Assembly (NCBI RefSeq): GCF_018613415.1
Contig: NZ_JAGGQG010000010.1
Location: 283,556-347,555 of the forward strand
Source: Bacillus sp. ISL-18
GTDB lineage: Bacteria; Bacillota; Bacilli; Bacillales; Cytobacillaceae
Direction of reading: 5' to 3'
DNA: 64,000 bases
A program made the translations under genes and the position numbers. The notes beneath the pieces were generated by a model. It was not told the DNA's origin. It ran no database searches and saw nothing but the letters and a program-made list of their open reading frames with translations. Every line of letters begins with the position of its first letter. Positions within the stretch are counted from its first letter, which is position 1. Shown here piece by piece: positions 45,210-54,454 of the stretch.

Positions 45210-45951
45210 CCTTCATTTGCTGTAATATCTTTTTTTCAAGTCTAGAAACCTGTACCTGGGAAATTCCCAGCCTAACGGCCACTTCAGATTGGGTTTGATC
45301 TTTATAGTATCGCAAATAAACAATCAGTCTTTCTCGTTCATCAAGTTCACGAATTGCCTCTTTTAATGCTATTTTATCAAACCATTTTCCTTCATTACCG
45401 TCATCAATTTGGTCTAGTAAGGTGATTGGATCCCCGTCATTTTCATATACTGTCTCATGAATAGAAGATGGTGTCCTGCTGGCTTCTTGGGCAAGGATTA
45501 CATCCTCGGGTGATAGTTCCAGATGAGCTGAAATCTCGTTTACGGTCGGAATTCTTCCAAGCGTTTTTGATAGGTCATCTTTCGCTTTTCGAATTCTATT
45601 CCCCATTTCTTTCAATGAGCGGCTCACCTTTACTGTCCCGTCATCACGGATAAACCGTTGGATTTCACCAATAATCATTGGGACTGCATAGGTGGAAAAT
45701 TTGACATCATAGGAAAGGTCAAATTTATCAACAGATTTTAATAATCCAATACAACCAATTTGGAATAAGTCATCCGGGTCATACCCCCTGTTTAGAAAGC
45801 GCTGGACAACAGACCAAACAAGCCTCATATTTTTTTCAACAATTAAATCTCTAGATTCTTGATCTCCAGCTTGGCTCCTTTTAATGAGCTCTTTTACTTC
45901 ATGATCCTTTAAGTATGGTTGACTTTTATCGTTCTTGACCTCCACATCCAT
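45193..45951 (-). CDS. sigF: RNA polymerase sigma-F factor
   Basis: The first forespore-specific sigma factor. The 252-residue protein has sigma-70 regions 2 (ADLF-type DPDDLFQIGCIGLLKSVDKF), 3 and 4 (TQSEVAVRLGISQVQVSRLEKK). The ATG preceded by AAGGAGACTTGCCG is chosen; a TTG two codons upstream is too close to the ribosome binding site. Third gene of spoIIA; kept inactive by SpoIIAB until septation. Confidence 0.97.
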   Translation of the reverse strand: MDVEVKNDKSQPYLKDHEVKELIKRSQAGDQESRDLIVEKNMRLVWSVVQRFLNRGYDPDDLFQIGCIGLLKSVDKFDLSYDVKFSTYAVPMIIGEIQRFIRDDGTVKVSRSLKEMGNRIRKAKDDLSKTLGRIPTVNEISAHLELSPEDVILAQEASRTPSSIHETVYENDGDPITLLDQIDDGNEGKWFDKIALKEAIRELDERERLIVYLRYYKDQTQSEVAVRLGISQVQVSRLEKKILQQMKDRMDL

Positions 45952-45963
45952 CGGCAAGTCTCC

Positions 45964-46404
45964 TTAATTGCAAAGCATTTTGTTAAGTTTTAAATGCTTC
46001 CTTAATCTAACCTCGGTTCCGCTGCCTGGCTGCGAATGAATCTCTACCTCATCCATGAAATTTTCCATGATAGTGAATCCCATACCGGAACGTTCCAAAT
46101 CCGGCTTTGTTGTAAATAATGGCTGACGAGCTTCCTCCACATCTGCTATACCTAAACCAACATCTTTAATTGTCATATCAATTAGACTGTCCTCAATCGT
46201 CACCTGGATATAAACGATCCCGCTTGGATCATTTTCATAGCCATGAATAATCGCATTTGTTACAGCCTCTGATACGACCGTCTTAATCTCCGTTAACTCA
46301 TCCATTGTTGGATCAAGCTGGGCAATAAAAGCGGCAACGGTTACACGGGCAAACGACTCATTTTGACTTAAAGCACTGAATTGAAGATTCATTTCATTTT
46401 TCAT
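45964..46404 (-). CDS. spoIIAB: Anti-sigma F factor SpoIIAB
   Basis: A GHKL-type serine kinase that binds SigF and phosphorylates SpoIIAA. The 146-residue protein has the ATP-binding N box ([16 protein letters not shown]) and G1 box ([20 protein letters not shown]). Its ATG directly follows the spoIIAA stop. Confidence 0.97.
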   Translation of the reverse strand: MKNEMNLQFSALSQNESFARVTVAAFIAQLDPTMDELTEIKTVVSEAVTNAIIHGYENDPSGIVYIQVTIEDSLIDMTIKDVGLGIADVEEARQPLFTTKPDLERSGMGFTIMENFMDEVEIHSQPGSGTEVRLRKHLKLNKMLCN

Positions 46405-46755
46405 TCAGGCCACCCCCAATCTTTGCAATGCAAATTCCTCAGTCGGTTCCATTTTGATGATTTTAAATAAACCAGACATATCGAATAATCTTTGTATTGC
46501 AGGGGAAATCGCACATACCACCATTTCACCGTGCACTTGCTTTATTTGTTTATATCTCCCTAGAATAACTCCTAAACCTGAACTATCCATAAAAGAGAGT
46601 TGTTCTAAATTTAAAACAATATGGCGAATATTATTTTTTTCAATAACAGCTGTGGCTTGTTCACGAAGGTCATCCGCTGTGTGATGATCTAACTCCCCAC
46701 TTAAGCGAATGCATAAAACATCGTGTTTGGTTTCCATCTCAATGTTAAGACTCAC
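46405..46755 (-). CDS. spoIIAA: Anti-anti-sigma factor SpoIIAA
   Basis: A STAS-domain protein whose unphosphorylated form releases SigF from SpoIIAB. At 116 residues it matches B. subtilis (117), with Ser58 in FMDSSGLG as the phosphorylation site. The start is GTG with AAGGAGG upstream; the longer open frame runs across the promoter region. First gene of the spoIIA operon. Confidence 0.96.
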   Translation of the reverse strand: MSLNIEMETKHDVLCIRLSGELDHHTADDLREQATAVIEKNNIRHIVLNLEQLSFMDSSGLGVILGRYKQIKQVHGEMVVCAISPAIQRLFDMSGLFKIIKMEPTEEFALQRLGVA

Positions 46756-46788
46756 TATATCCGTCCTCCTTAATCTGGTATAGTGAGT

Positions 46789-46818
46789 CAATTCGCTTTT
46801 TTATCGAAAATATCCTTC
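46789..46818 (-). promoter_or_regulatory. SigH promoter of spoIIA
   Basis: On the minus strand GAAGGATAT (-35) and AGCGAATTG (-10) are separated by 12 bases, agreeing with the SigH consensus RNAGGAWWW-N11/12-RNNGAATWW at all but the last position. It lies about 35 bases upstream of the spoIIAA GTG. Confidence 0.8.
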
Positions 46819-46871
46819 TATACATACAAAACTAGTCCTATTTCGCTAAAATTAGAATTGTAGTTTGAAGT

Positions 46872-46878
46872 TTCGACA
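46872..46878 (-). promoter_or_regulatory. Spo0A box upstream of spoIIA
   Basis: TGTCGAA on the minus strand is a perfect 0A box, 54 bases upstream of the SigH -35. A weaker TAGCGAA lies at 46842-46848, closer to the -35. Spo0A~P activation of spoIIA is established in B. subtilis. Confidence 0.65.
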
Positions 46879-46912
46879 ATGCTGTTAAACCGTTTTTCTA
46901 CCTAAGAAAGCA

Positions 46913-48085
46913 TTATTTTCCAGACTTTGTAAACATTCCAAATGCTCGTTTATAGAGCGTCCACCATCCTGCTTCTTTCACACTTTTACTAGCTACTAAT
47001 GGACTTTCCAGAATGACTTTACCATTCTTAGTTAACTTAATGGTTCCAACCTGATCGCCTTTGGTGATTGGAGCCTTTAGATTTTTTTGCAGAATGACTT
47101 TTTGCTTTACATCCTGAGTTTTCTCACCCTTTTTTGTCAGGATAGAAATCGGTTCACTTGTTACTGCTTCCACTTTCTTTTCCTTGCCCTTGCTTACTTT
47201 AACCAAACCTATCGTTTGACTTCTTTTAAACATCGGATGTGTTTGATATTGGGCGAAGGCATAGTTTAGCAATTTTGTTACTTGTGCATTTCTTTCCTTA
47301 GAGGTTGGTGCACCAAATACAACCGCAATGACACGCATACCATCTTTTTGGGCCGTCGCTGTTAAGCAATACTTTGCCTCTGCAGTAAAACCTGTTTTTA
47401 AGCCATCTACACCAGGATAAAAACGGACCAATTTATTTGTATTTACCAGCCAAAATTTTTTATCGGTATTTTCACGAAGATAGGCTTCGTACATGCCTGT
47501 AAATTTTGTGATATCTTCATATTTAAGCAGTTCTTTTGCCATAATAGCCATATCAGCCGCGGTACTATAGTGGCCGCTGACAGGGAGGCCAGTTGTATTT
47601 TTAAAGAATGTATGCTTTAATCCCAGTTCTTTGGCTTTAGCGTTCATCATATCTACAAACGCATCTTCAGAGCCAGCTATCCTTTCGGCCATTGCAACAG
47701 ACGCATCATTTCCTGAACCGATCGCAATGCCTCTTAACATTTCCTTTGTTGTCATAGCTTCACCTGGTTCAAGAAAAATCTGCGAACCTCCCATTGAAGC
47801 TGCATACTCACTTGCTCTTACTTTTTCGTTCCAAGACAGTTTTCCTTCGTCTATTGCCTCCATAATGAGGAGCATCGTCATGATTTTTGTCATACTTGCA
47901 GGCGGCAGCTCTTGATTACTATTCTTTTCATATAAGACTGTGCCTGTATCTCGTTCAATTAAAATAGCGGATTTAACATTGCTGACAATATCAGAATTCT
48001 TTTTCTCTTCAGCAGCAAATGCAGATGGAATCCATAAACTTGTTAGTAAAAAAGATGTCACTATGAAAGAGACAAATCGTTTCAT
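46913..48085 (-). CDS. dacF: D-alanyl-D-alanine carboxypeptidase DacF
   Basis: A forespore-expressed penicillin-binding protein that, with DacB, limits cortex cross-linking. The 390-residue precursor has a signal peptide (about 1-25), SMTK, SGN and KTG active-site motifs and a C-terminal amphipathic anchor. The ATG 8 bases after GGAGGG is chosen and gives B. subtilis length (389). It lies upstream of spoIIA, as in B. subtilis, where read-through occurs. Confidence 0.95.
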   Translation of the reverse strand: MKRFVSFIVTSFLLTSLWIPSAFAAEEKKNSDIVSNVKSAILIERDTGTVLYEKNSNQELPPASMTKIMTMLLIMEAIDEGKLSWNEKVRASEYAASMGGSQIFLEPGEAMTTKEMLRGIAIGSGNDASVAMAERIAGSEDAFVDMMNAKAKELGLKHTFFKNTTGLPVSGHYSTAADMAIMAKELLKYEDITKFTGMYEAYLRENTDKKFWLVNTNKLVRFYPGVDGLKTGFTAEAKYCLTATAQKDGMRVIAVVFGAPTSKERNAQVTKLLNYAFAQYQTHPMFKRSQTIGLVKVSKGKEKKVEAVTSEPISILTKKGEKTQDVKQKVILQKNLKAPITKGDQVGTIKLTKNGKVILESPLVASKSVKEAGWWTLYKRAFGMFTKSGK

Positions 48086-48114
48086 TCGCATAACCCTCCA
48101 TTCTTTATAGTATC

Positions 48115-48143
48115 CATTTTTTCCAAATCTTTTTACTTTATAC
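48115..48143 (-). promoter_or_regulatory. SigF-type promoter of dacF
   Basis: On the minus strand GTATA (-35) and GGAAAAAATG (-10) are 14 bases apart. The -10 fits GGNNANAHTR completely; the spacer is one base shorter than usual. It is about 30 bases upstream of the dacF start. Confidence 0.55.
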
Positions 48144-48183
48144 AATTATTTCCTATATTTCCTAATTAAATAAGGCAGTGAAA

Positions 48184-48224
48184 TAAAAAAGGGTGACAGG
48201 CACCATAAATGGTGCCTGTCACCC
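48184..48224 (-). terminator. pdp terminator
   Basis: GGGTGACAGGCACCA and TGGTGCCTGTCACCC form a perfect 15-bp stem with a T-rich minus-strand tail. The GGTGACAGGCACC sequence recurs as a dispersed intergenic motif in many Bacillus genomes, from memory. Confidence 0.92.
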
Positions 48225-48233
48225 TGTCTATTC

Positions 48234-49538
48234 TTATTCTGTTATTTCTCCATGAATAAGGATTGGAGCTTCTACCTTTTCGGCAGTAATCTTAATATTT
48301 TCGTAAAGCTTCTGTTTAACTTCGTCTACCTTTTCAAAGTTGCTGTAAATAGTAACAAGGGAGTCCCCTTTTTTCACTTGGTCGCCGATCTTCTTTCGTA
48401 AGACTAGACCAACGGCTAGATCAATTGTAGATTCTTTAGTCGCTCTCCCTGCACCGAGGATCATTGCTGCCGTTCCCACTTCATCGGCTACAATTTCAGC
48501 TACATAGCCATCTTCTCTTGCTTCAAGTTCAAACGTATATTTTGCCTGCGGCATCTTAGAAGGGTTATCAACGATAGAGGAATCCCCACCTTGAGAACTC
48601 AAGAAGACCTTAAATTTTTCTAATGCGGAACCGTCTTTAATAGCGTTTTCGAGCTTGTGGCGGGCCTCTTCTAACGAACTGGCTTTTTCAGCTAAGTAAA
48701 CCATATGACTTCCAAGGGTTAAACACAATTCGGTTAAATCCTCTGGACCCTCGCCTTTTAGGGTATCAATTGCCTCTTTTACTTCTAGGGCATTCCCAAT
48801 TGCATATCCAAGCGGCTGGCTCATATCCGAGATAACAGCCATTGTCCTTCGGCCAACATTATTTCCAATTCGCACCATTGCTTTTGCTAAGTCCCTCGAA
48901 TCGTCCAGTGTCTTCATAAATGCACCAGCACCCGTTTTCACATCAAGGACAATCGCATCGGCACCAGCGGCTATTTTTTTACTCATAATCGAACTTGCAA
49001 TAAGTGGAATACTGTCGACAGTTGCGGTAACATCCCGTAAGGCATATAGCTTTTTGTCGGCTGGCGTTAAGTTTCCACTTTGTCCAATCACAGCAATTTT
49101 ATTTGTATTGACTAAATCAATAAATTCCTCATTTTCAATTTCCACATGAAAGCCTTTAACTGCTTCTAATTTATCTATGGTTCCACCTGTGTGACCTAAC
49201 CCGCGGCCAGACATTTTGGCTATTGGTACACCGACGGCAGCTACAAGGGGGCCAAGAACAAGAGTAGTGGTGTCACCTACGCCGCCTGTGGAGTGTTTAT
49301 CGACCTTAATCCCTTTAATTTGGGATAAATCAATTTGATCCCCCGATTCAACCATTGCCATCGTTAAATCTGCTCTTTCTTTTTCTGTCATTCCTTTGAA
49401 ATAGATGGCCATTGTTAAAGCGCTAATTTGGTAATCAGGAATCGATCCATCTGTGTACCCGTTAATGATAAATTTTATTTCTTCTGTTGATAATTCTTGT
49501 CCATCTCTCTTTTTCTCAATTAAGTCGACCATTCTCAT
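48234..49538 (-). CDS. pdp: Pyrimidine-nucleoside phosphorylase
   Basis: It phosphorolyses uridine and (deoxy)thymidine to free base and (deoxy)ribose-1-phosphate. The 434-residue protein has the family signature [25 protein letters not shown] for phosphate and a C-terminal barrel-sandwich domain. GGTGATATTTA precedes ATG. It is the last of drm-punA-pdp, a nucleoside salvage set; in B. subtilis pdp lies elsewhere. Confidence 0.95.
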   Translation of the reverse strand: MRMVDLIEKKRDGQELSTEEIKFIINGYTDGSIPDYQISALTMAIYFKGMTEKERADLTMAMVESGDQIDLSQIKGIKVDKHSTGGVGDTTTLVLGPLVAAVGVPIAKMSGRGLGHTGGTIDKLEAVKGFHVEIENEEFIDLVNTNKIAVIGQSGNLTPADKKLYALRDVTATVDSIPLIASSIMSKKIAAGADAIVLDVKTGAGAFMKTLDDSRDLAKAMVRIGNNVGRRTMAVISDMSQPLGYAIGNALEVKEAIDTLKGEGPEDLTELCLTLGSHMVYLAEKASSLEEARHKLENAIKDGSALEKFKVFLSSQGGDSSIVDNPSKMPQAKYTFELEAREDGYVAEIVADEVGTAAMILGAGRATKESTIDLAVGLVLRKKIGDQVKKGDSLVTIYSNFEKVDEVKQKLYENIKITAEKVEAPILIHGEITE

Positions 49539-49597
49539 TAAATATCACCACATTTTTCAAGATCATTTTAGTACCCTCGTTAAAGGGGGAGTGCTGA

Positions 49598-50419
49598 TTA
49601 CTGGACCATTCCTTTGACAATTTCGTTAATATATAAAAGGAAATCGGCTTTGACTTTTTCTGTTGTTTCAATCACTTCATCATGTGTTAACGGCTGGTCA
49701 AGGATACCCGCTGCCATATTAGAAATACAGGAAATGCCAAGAACCTTCATTCCACTGTGACGGGCTACAATTACCTCTGGGACAGTAGACATCCCTACGG
49801 CATCACCACCTAAAATACGAACCATCCTGATTTCAGCCGGGGTTTCATAAACCGGACCAGGGTTCCCAAAGTATACGCCTTCTTTGACATTTAGTTTTAG
49901 CCTGTCAGCAATATCTCTTGCAATCTTTCGTAATTCTTTCGAATAAGCCTCAGAAAGATCTGGGAAACGAACACCTAAATTGGTATCATTCGGTCCAACC
50001 AAAGGATTCGTTCCCATATTATTAATATGGTCTGTGATAATCATTAAATCGCCAGGGGAAAAACTCTCATTTACCCCTCCTGCTGCGTTCGTGACAATTA
50101 ACATTTCTACACCCATTTCTTTCATAACCCGAACTGGGAATGTCACTTTATCCATACTGTATCCTTCATAGAAATGAAATCTGCCTTGCATAGCCACAAC
50201 CTCTACCCCATTTAACTGGCCAAAAACTAGTTGTCCTGCATGACCTTCTACCGTTGAGACTGGAAAATCTGGGATTTGGTTGTACGGTATTTTAACCGGA
50301 TTTTCGATATCCTCCGCTAGGACACCAAGACCTGATCCTAAAATAAGACCCAATTTTGGTGTAGTCTGATATTTCCCCTTTAAAAAATTGGCTGCATGAT
50401 GAATGCTTTCAATATTCAT
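49598..50419 (-). CDS. punA: Purine-nucleoside phosphorylase
   Basis: It phosphorolyses guanosine/inosine-type nucleosides (the trimeric PNP family). The 273-residue protein has GSGLG near residue 28, phosphate-binding GRFHFYEG, and VTNAAGGVN and MSTVPE substrate motifs. It lies 14 bases downstream of drm and feeds ribose-1-phosphate to it. Also called pupG/deoD. Confidence 0.95.
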   Translation of the reverse strand: MNIESIHHAANFLKGKYQTTPKLGLILGSGLGVLAEDIENPVKIPYNQIPDFPVSTVEGHAGQLVFGQLNGVEVVAMQGRFHFYEGYSMDKVTFPVRVMKEMGVEMLIVTNAAGGVNESFSPGDLMIITDHINNMGTNPLVGPNDTNLGVRFPDLSEAYSKELRKIARDIADRLKLNVKEGVYFGNPGPVYETPAEIRMVRILGGDAVGMSTVPEVIVARHSGMKVLGISCISNMAAGILDQPLTHDEVIETTEKVKADFLLYINEIVKGMVQ

Positions 50420-50433
50420 TTTTATCCCTCTCT

Positions 50434-51618
50434 TTATTTCAATTCATTTAGGAAGCTTTTTCCATAGTTAGGCAACTTAACATTGAAGTTGTCAGCGACT
50501 GTCGCACCAAGGTCTGCGAATGTTTCCCTTAATGGAAGTTCTTTCCCCCCGTTCATACTCTTAGAGTAGACAAGTAATGGAACGTATTCACGTGTATGAT
50601 CTGTTCCTGGTGCAATAGGGTCATTTCCATGGTCGGCTGTAATCATTAACAAATCATTATCTTTCATTTTTGCAAATACTTCGGGCAGGCGGGCATCGTA
50701 TTCCTCTAGTGCCTTTCCATAGCCTTCTGGGTCACGGCGATGACCGAATAACGCATCAAAATCAACCAAATTTAAGAAGCTAATGCCAGTGAAATCTATA
50801 TCGAAGGTTTCAACCAGTTTATCCATACCATCCATATTGGATACTGTTCTAAGGGATTTCGTTACCCCTTCACCATCATAAATATCAGAAATCTTACCAA
50901 TTGCAATGACATCAAAACCTGCATCTTTTAACTCACTCATAACAGTTCGATCAAAAGGTTTTAAGGCATAATCATGACGATTTGGCGTGCGCTTGAAGTT
51001 GCCAGGTTCCCCTAGAAATGGCCGGGCGATAACACGGCCTACCATATATTTTTCATCAAGTGTCAATTCACGAGCAATCTTACAGATCTTATACAACTCT
51101 TCAAGCGGGACAATTTCTTCATGTGCAGCAATTTGAAGCACAGAATCAGCAGATGTGTATACAATTAATGCCCCTGTTTTCATATGCTCCTCGCCAAGCT
51201 CATTTAATATTTCTGTGCCGCTTGCAGGTTTATTTCCAATAATCTTTCTGCCTGTTTGTTTTTCAAGTTCTGCAACAAGCTCATCTGGGAAACCTTCGGG
51301 AAAAACACGGAAAGGGGTTTGAATGTTAAGGCCCATAATTTCCCAATGACCCGTCATGGTATCTTTTCCGTTCGAAGCCTCCATCATTTTTGTATAGTAA
51401 GCTAAGGGCTTTTCTGCTTTATCAATTCCTTTTATCTCGCGAATATTGCTTAATCCCAGTTTTCCCATATTAGGCATATTCAGACCATTCATTCTTTCGG
51501 AAATATGACCAAATGTATCTGCACCTTTGTCTCCAAACTTCTCAGCATCGGGTGCTTCCCCGATTCCAACCGAATCCATTACGATGATAAATATACGTTT
51601 GTATGTACTTGCAGTCAT
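50434..51618 (-). CDS. drm: Phosphopentomutase
   Basis: It interconverts (deoxy)ribose-1- and -5-phosphate, linking nucleosides to the pentose pathway. The 394-residue alkaline-phosphatase-superfamily enzyme has the metal motifs [13 protein letters not shown] (residues about 12-24), DTMTGHWE with the phospho-acceptor Thr, and [19 protein letters not shown] precedes ATG. A cre site overlies the upstream region. Confidence 0.96.
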   Translation of the reverse strand: MTASTYKRIFIIVMDSVGIGEAPDAEKFGDKGADTFGHISERMNGLNMPNMGKLGLSNIREIKGIDKAEKPLAYYTKMMEASNGKDTMTGHWEIMGLNIQTPFRVFPEGFPDELVAELEKQTGRKIIGNKPASGTEILNELGEEHMKTGALIVYTSADSVLQIAAHEEIVPLEELYKICKIARELTLDEKYMVGRVIARPFLGEPGNFKRTPNRHDYALKPFDRTVMSELKDAGFDVIAIGKISDIYDGEGVTKSLRTVSNMDGMDKLVETFDIDFTGISFLNLVDFDALFGHRRDPEGYGKALEEYDARLPEVFAKMKDNDLLMITADHGNDPIAPGTDHTREYVPLLVYSKSMNGGKELPLRETFADLGATVADNFNVKLPNYGKSFLNELK

Positions 51619-51640
51619 ACACTACTACCTCCTTTAACAT

Positions 51641-51654
51641 AGAAAACGTTTGCA
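51641..51654. promoter_or_regulatory. cre (CcpA operator) upstream of drm
   Basis: On the minus strand TGCAAACGTTTTCT matches the cre consensus TGWAARCGYTWNCW at 13 of 14 positions, 23 bases before the drm start. From memory, drm-pupG is catabolite-repressed through CcpA in B. subtilis. Confidence 0.7.
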
Positions 51655-51842
51655 AATAAGAATCAGACAACTATAGGTTGTCCGCTTAAAAAAGGGTTTA
51701 TGAAAGTGATTAATTCATTCATTCGTCAGAAGTCTGACATCTCTATTTTACTCTAAGTTTTTAAAAACACAAGAAAAAAAGCCGCCAAATTTAGGACGAC
51801 TGTTTACACTTTTGTGAATGAGCCTATAAGGCTATTATTCTA

Positions 51843-52736
51843 TTAGGCTCGGGGATGAAATTTTGTATAGACATCCTTAATTCTTGATTTTGAAACATTG
51901 GTATATATTTGCGTTGTGGATATATCTGCATGCCCTAACATCTCTTGAACCGACCTTAAATCGGCACCATTCTCAAGCAAATGGGTGGCAAAGGAATGGC
52001 GAAGGGTATGAGGGGTGAGCTCTTTATCAATGCCCGCTTCACGTGCCAGTTTTTTTAAAATTTTCCAAAAACCCTGTCTTGTCAAACGATGCCCTTGATG
52101 ATTTAGGAAAAATGCATCATCCTTGTGCTTCTCCGTAACAAAATGAGACCTGCCGTTTTCTAAATATTGCTTAACTGCATTTAAAGCTGTTTTTCCGATT
52201 GGAATAATCCGCTCCCTGTTTCCTGTTCCAATACAACGTATAAATCCAAGTGTTAAATGAACATCGTCTTTTTCCAAAGCAATTAATTCACTTACTCGGA
52301 TTCCTGTTGCATATAAGAGCTCTAACATCGCCTTGTCCCTTAAACCAAAGTGATCATTTGGGACGGGTGCATTTAACAGCTGCTCTACTTCCAGTAAGCT
52401 CAAAACCTTCGGCAGAGCTCTTTCTAATTTAGGAGGTTCAATTAAAACAGAAGGATCCCCCTCTGCTGCCTTTTCCCTTAGTAAGAACTGATGAAACGCT
52501 CGAATAGAGGCAATATGTCTTGCCAAGGTTTTTGAGGACTTTCCCTCGTCCTTTAAAAAATTTAAAAAGTGGATAATATGAATACGCTGAATCTCATTAA
52601 AGGACTGAATTACTTCCACACTTTTTAAATAATGAAGGTAGCTTTTCAAATCTCGTTCATACGAAATAATCGTATTCTTAGCCAACCCTTTTTCTACTAT
52701 TAAATAATCCAAAAAAGCTTTTAATTGGTTTTCCAT
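51843..52736 (-). CDS. xerD: Site-specific tyrosine recombinase XerD
   Basis: It resolves chromosome dimers at dif with XerC/CodV. The 297-residue protein has the core-binding and catalytic domains; catalytic Arg147, His243, Arg246, His269 and Tyr278 align one residue below E. coli XerD numbering. The beta-hairpin lysine (K172 in E. coli), expected in a GKGNKER-type motif, is Thr171 here (GTGNRER). It lies beside yqzK and fur as in B. subtilis ripX. Confidence 0.94.
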   Translation of the reverse strand: MENQLKAFLDYLIVEKGLAKNTIISYERDLKSYLHYLKSVEVIQSFNEIQRIHIIHFLNFLKDEGKSSKTLARHIASIRAFHQFLLREKAAEGDPSVLIEPPKLERALPKVLSLLEVEQLLNAPVPNDHFGLRDKAMLELLYATGIRVSELIALEKDDVHLTLGFIRCIGTGNRERIIPIGKTALNAVKQYLENGRSHFVTEKHKDDAFFLNHQGHRLTRQGFWKILKKLAREAGIDKELTPHTLRHSFATHLLENGADLRSVQEMLGHADISTTQIYTNVSKSRIKDVYTKFHPRA

Positions 52737-52741
52737 TACGA

Positions 52742-52969
52742 TTACTCCCCATTTAAATAAAACAACATCAGCCGGTCTAACACAGACGAACGGTCTTCTT
52801 TCACCACATTTGAAACCTTTAATGCAGATCCTTCCGGCACATCATAGCGATGATAATTTTGATATTCTTCAGATACCCACATGATACCATAATAAAAGAG
52901 AATCGTGCACCCGGTGAAAATGATAAACACCTTTAATGTTTGGAACGCCACTTTAAAAAAAGAGACCAT
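52742..52969 (-). CDS. yqzK: YqzK-family (DUF4227) membrane protein
   Basis: A 75-residue protein with one hydrophobic helix (about 10-32) and a polar C-terminal half; position between fur and xerD and length match YqzK. TTGGAGGATG precedes ATG. It lies 5 bases upstream of xerD. Function unknown. Confidence 0.87.
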   Translation of the reverse strand: MVSFFKVAFQTLKVFIIFTGCTILFYYGIMWVSEEYQNYHRYDVPEGSALKVSNVVKEDRSSVLDRLMLFYLNGE

Positions 52970-53056
52970 CTAACATCCTCCAATACTAATTTCTATTAAA
53001 AGGTATGCCAAAATGGACAAAATATATACCTGCTTCCTTATGTTGATACAAAAGAA

Positions 53057-53084
53057 AAAAGTCCTTTCAATGAAAGAGACTTTT
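53057..53084 (-). terminator. fur terminator
   Basis: AAAAGTC...TTTCA pairs with TGAAA...GACTTTT with a small bulge; the minus-strand tail is T-rich. It lies directly after fur. Confidence 0.75.
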
Positions 53085-53093
53085 GGTTTCATA

Positions 53094-53555
53094 TTATTCA
53101 GTTTCCTCTTCTTGATCCTTATCCAGGCAGCGGTGGCAGATTCCATGAAAGGTTAGGCGATGGTCTTTTATTTTAAAGTTCCATCTGCTCTCCACAACGG
53201 CTTCTACATCTTCTAGTAAATCCTCCTGAATTTCATCAACAGCACCGCATTCAATACAAACAAGATGATGGTGAAAATGGGCTGCACCTTCCTGACGAAG
53301 GTCATAACGTGAGACTCCATCACCAAAATTTATTTTATCGACAATTTTTAATTCCGTTAGCAATTCCAATGTTCGGTAAACAGTTGCTAAACCAATTTCA
53401 GGCGATTTTTCTTTTACGAGGAGGTACACATCTTCTGCACTTAAATGATCCTCTTCATTTTCTAACAAAACTCGAACGGTTGCTTCACGCTGGGGAGTTA
53501 ATTTATAACTCGCTGAATGCAACTGTTTCTTAATTCTCTCAATTCTAGTTTCCAT
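53094..53555 (-). CDS. fur: Ferric uptake regulator
   Basis: An iron-responsive repressor. The 153-residue protein has an N-terminal winged helix (TPQREATVRVLLENEEDHLSA region), histidine cluster FHHHLVC and two structural zinc pairs CIEC and CHRC. It lies upstream of yqzK/xerD as in B. subtilis, which favours Fur over paralogues PerR or Zur. GAGGGAGGG precedes ATG. Confidence 0.94.
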   Translation of the reverse strand: METRIERIKKQLHSASYKLTPQREATVRVLLENEEDHLSAEDVYLLVKEKSPEIGLATVYRTLELLTELKIVDKINFGDGVSRYDLRQEGAAHFHHHLVCIECGAVDEIQEDLLEDVEAVVESRWNFKIKDHRLTFHGICHRCLDKDQEEETE

Positions 53556-53617
53556 CCTGAAGGCCCTCCCTCGCCACTGTTAATTTTCATTATAACAGAT
53601 GAAGAAAGAGATTCAAA

Positions 53618-53632
53618 ATAAAATTATTATAA
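53618..53632 (-). promoter_or_regulatory. PerR-box-like operator upstream of fur
   Basis: TTATAATAATTTTAT on the minus strand matches the PerR consensus TTATAATNATTATAA at 13 of 15. Downstream on the plus strand (53642-53672) there are Fur-like GATAATCATT and AATAATCATT half sites. PerR control of fur is known in B. subtilis. Confidence 0.5.
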
Positions 53633-53663
53633 ATAAGATTCGATAATCATTACCAAATAATAA

Positions 53664-54311
53664 TCATTTTAGCGAAACTGAACTTATGATACTTTTCATT
53701 AACCAAGGGGACAAATACGCTTCTACTCCTGAAGCAGCAGAAATAAATAGTACAGCAGCAATTAAGGACACAATGTAACGTTTAAAAAAAGGCATGATTG
53801 GCGAAGCATATTTCTTCATAAATTGTCGTTTAATCATCCTCATTGAAAAAATGACTGAGAATGCTGCCATCAATATAAATACAGGAATAATAATTAGATT
53901 CTGCGGAAGTATGGACGCAAATGCTAACAAAAAACCTTTCCAGCCCATTTGACTAACTAGGAATCCCACTGTAAAACCTACAACCATTCCTTTAAGGAAT
54001 AGGAGAATTAATATAATTGGAAGGCCAATAATCGAGATTCCTAGAATCCACATAAGGCCAATAAATTTACTGTTGTGTAAAAAACTTTGCATAAATAAAT
54101 CGTTGTCGTCTGTTACCGTCCCATCGGAAACTTGGCCAAAGAATTGCGATAAATAATAGAATAAATCTTCCTTTTGGGTAATGCTCATGCTATTGACGAC
54201 TATTGCCCCAAAGATGACTCCCATTAAAAATAAAACCACAATAAATAAAAAGATTGAGGAATGTTCACGAAAATAACTGGCGGCATCTGACTGGTACAAT
54301 CGTTTTTTCAT
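53664..54311 (-). CDS. spoIIM: Stage II sporulation protein M
   Basis: A membrane component of the SpoIIDMP engulfment complex that recruits the peptidoglycan hydrolases SpoIID and SpoIIP. The 215-residue protein has about five hydrophobic helices and matches B. subtilis SpoIIM in length. GTAGGAGG precedes ATG, and a SigE-like promoter lies immediately upstream. Confidence 0.95.
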   Translation of the reverse strand: MKKRLYQSDAASYFREHSSIFLFIVVLFLMGVIFGAIVVNSMSITQKEDLFYYLSQFFGQVSDGTVTDDNDLFMQSFLHNSKFIGLMWILGISIIGLPIILILLFLKGMVVGFTVGFLVSQMGWKGFLLAFASILPQNLIIIPVFILMAAFSVIFSMRMIKRQFMKKYASPIMPFFKRYIVSLIAAVLFISAASGVEAYLSPWLMKSIISSVSLK

Positions 54312-54347
54312 CTTTAATTTCCTCCTACTACAAAGGTCGATTAGTAC

Positions 54348-54375
54348 AGTCTATGCTAGACTAGTTTTTCTATGA
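54348..54375 (-). promoter_or_regulatory. SigE-like promoter of spoIIM
   Basis: On the minus strand TCATAGA (-35) and CATAGACT (-10) are 13 bases apart, about 37 bases before the start. The -10 matches CATACAHT at 7 of 8. Confidence 0.6.
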
Positions 54376-54420
54376 CGAAATTTACTAGATTTATCTATCA
54401 GGTTGATGACATTTTAACCA

Positions 54421-54450
54421 TAAAAAAACCGGCAGTTACTGGCTGCCGGG
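54421..54450 (-). terminator. yqxK terminator
   Basis: CCGGCAG and CTGCCGG arms, followed on the minus strand by T7, directly after the yqxK stop. Confidence 0.92.
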
Positions 54451-54454
54451 GAAT

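Noticed and set aside
51772..51840. Terminator-like sequence after xerD
   Set aside because: Only short imperfect complementary segments are present; no stem with a T tract could be defended.
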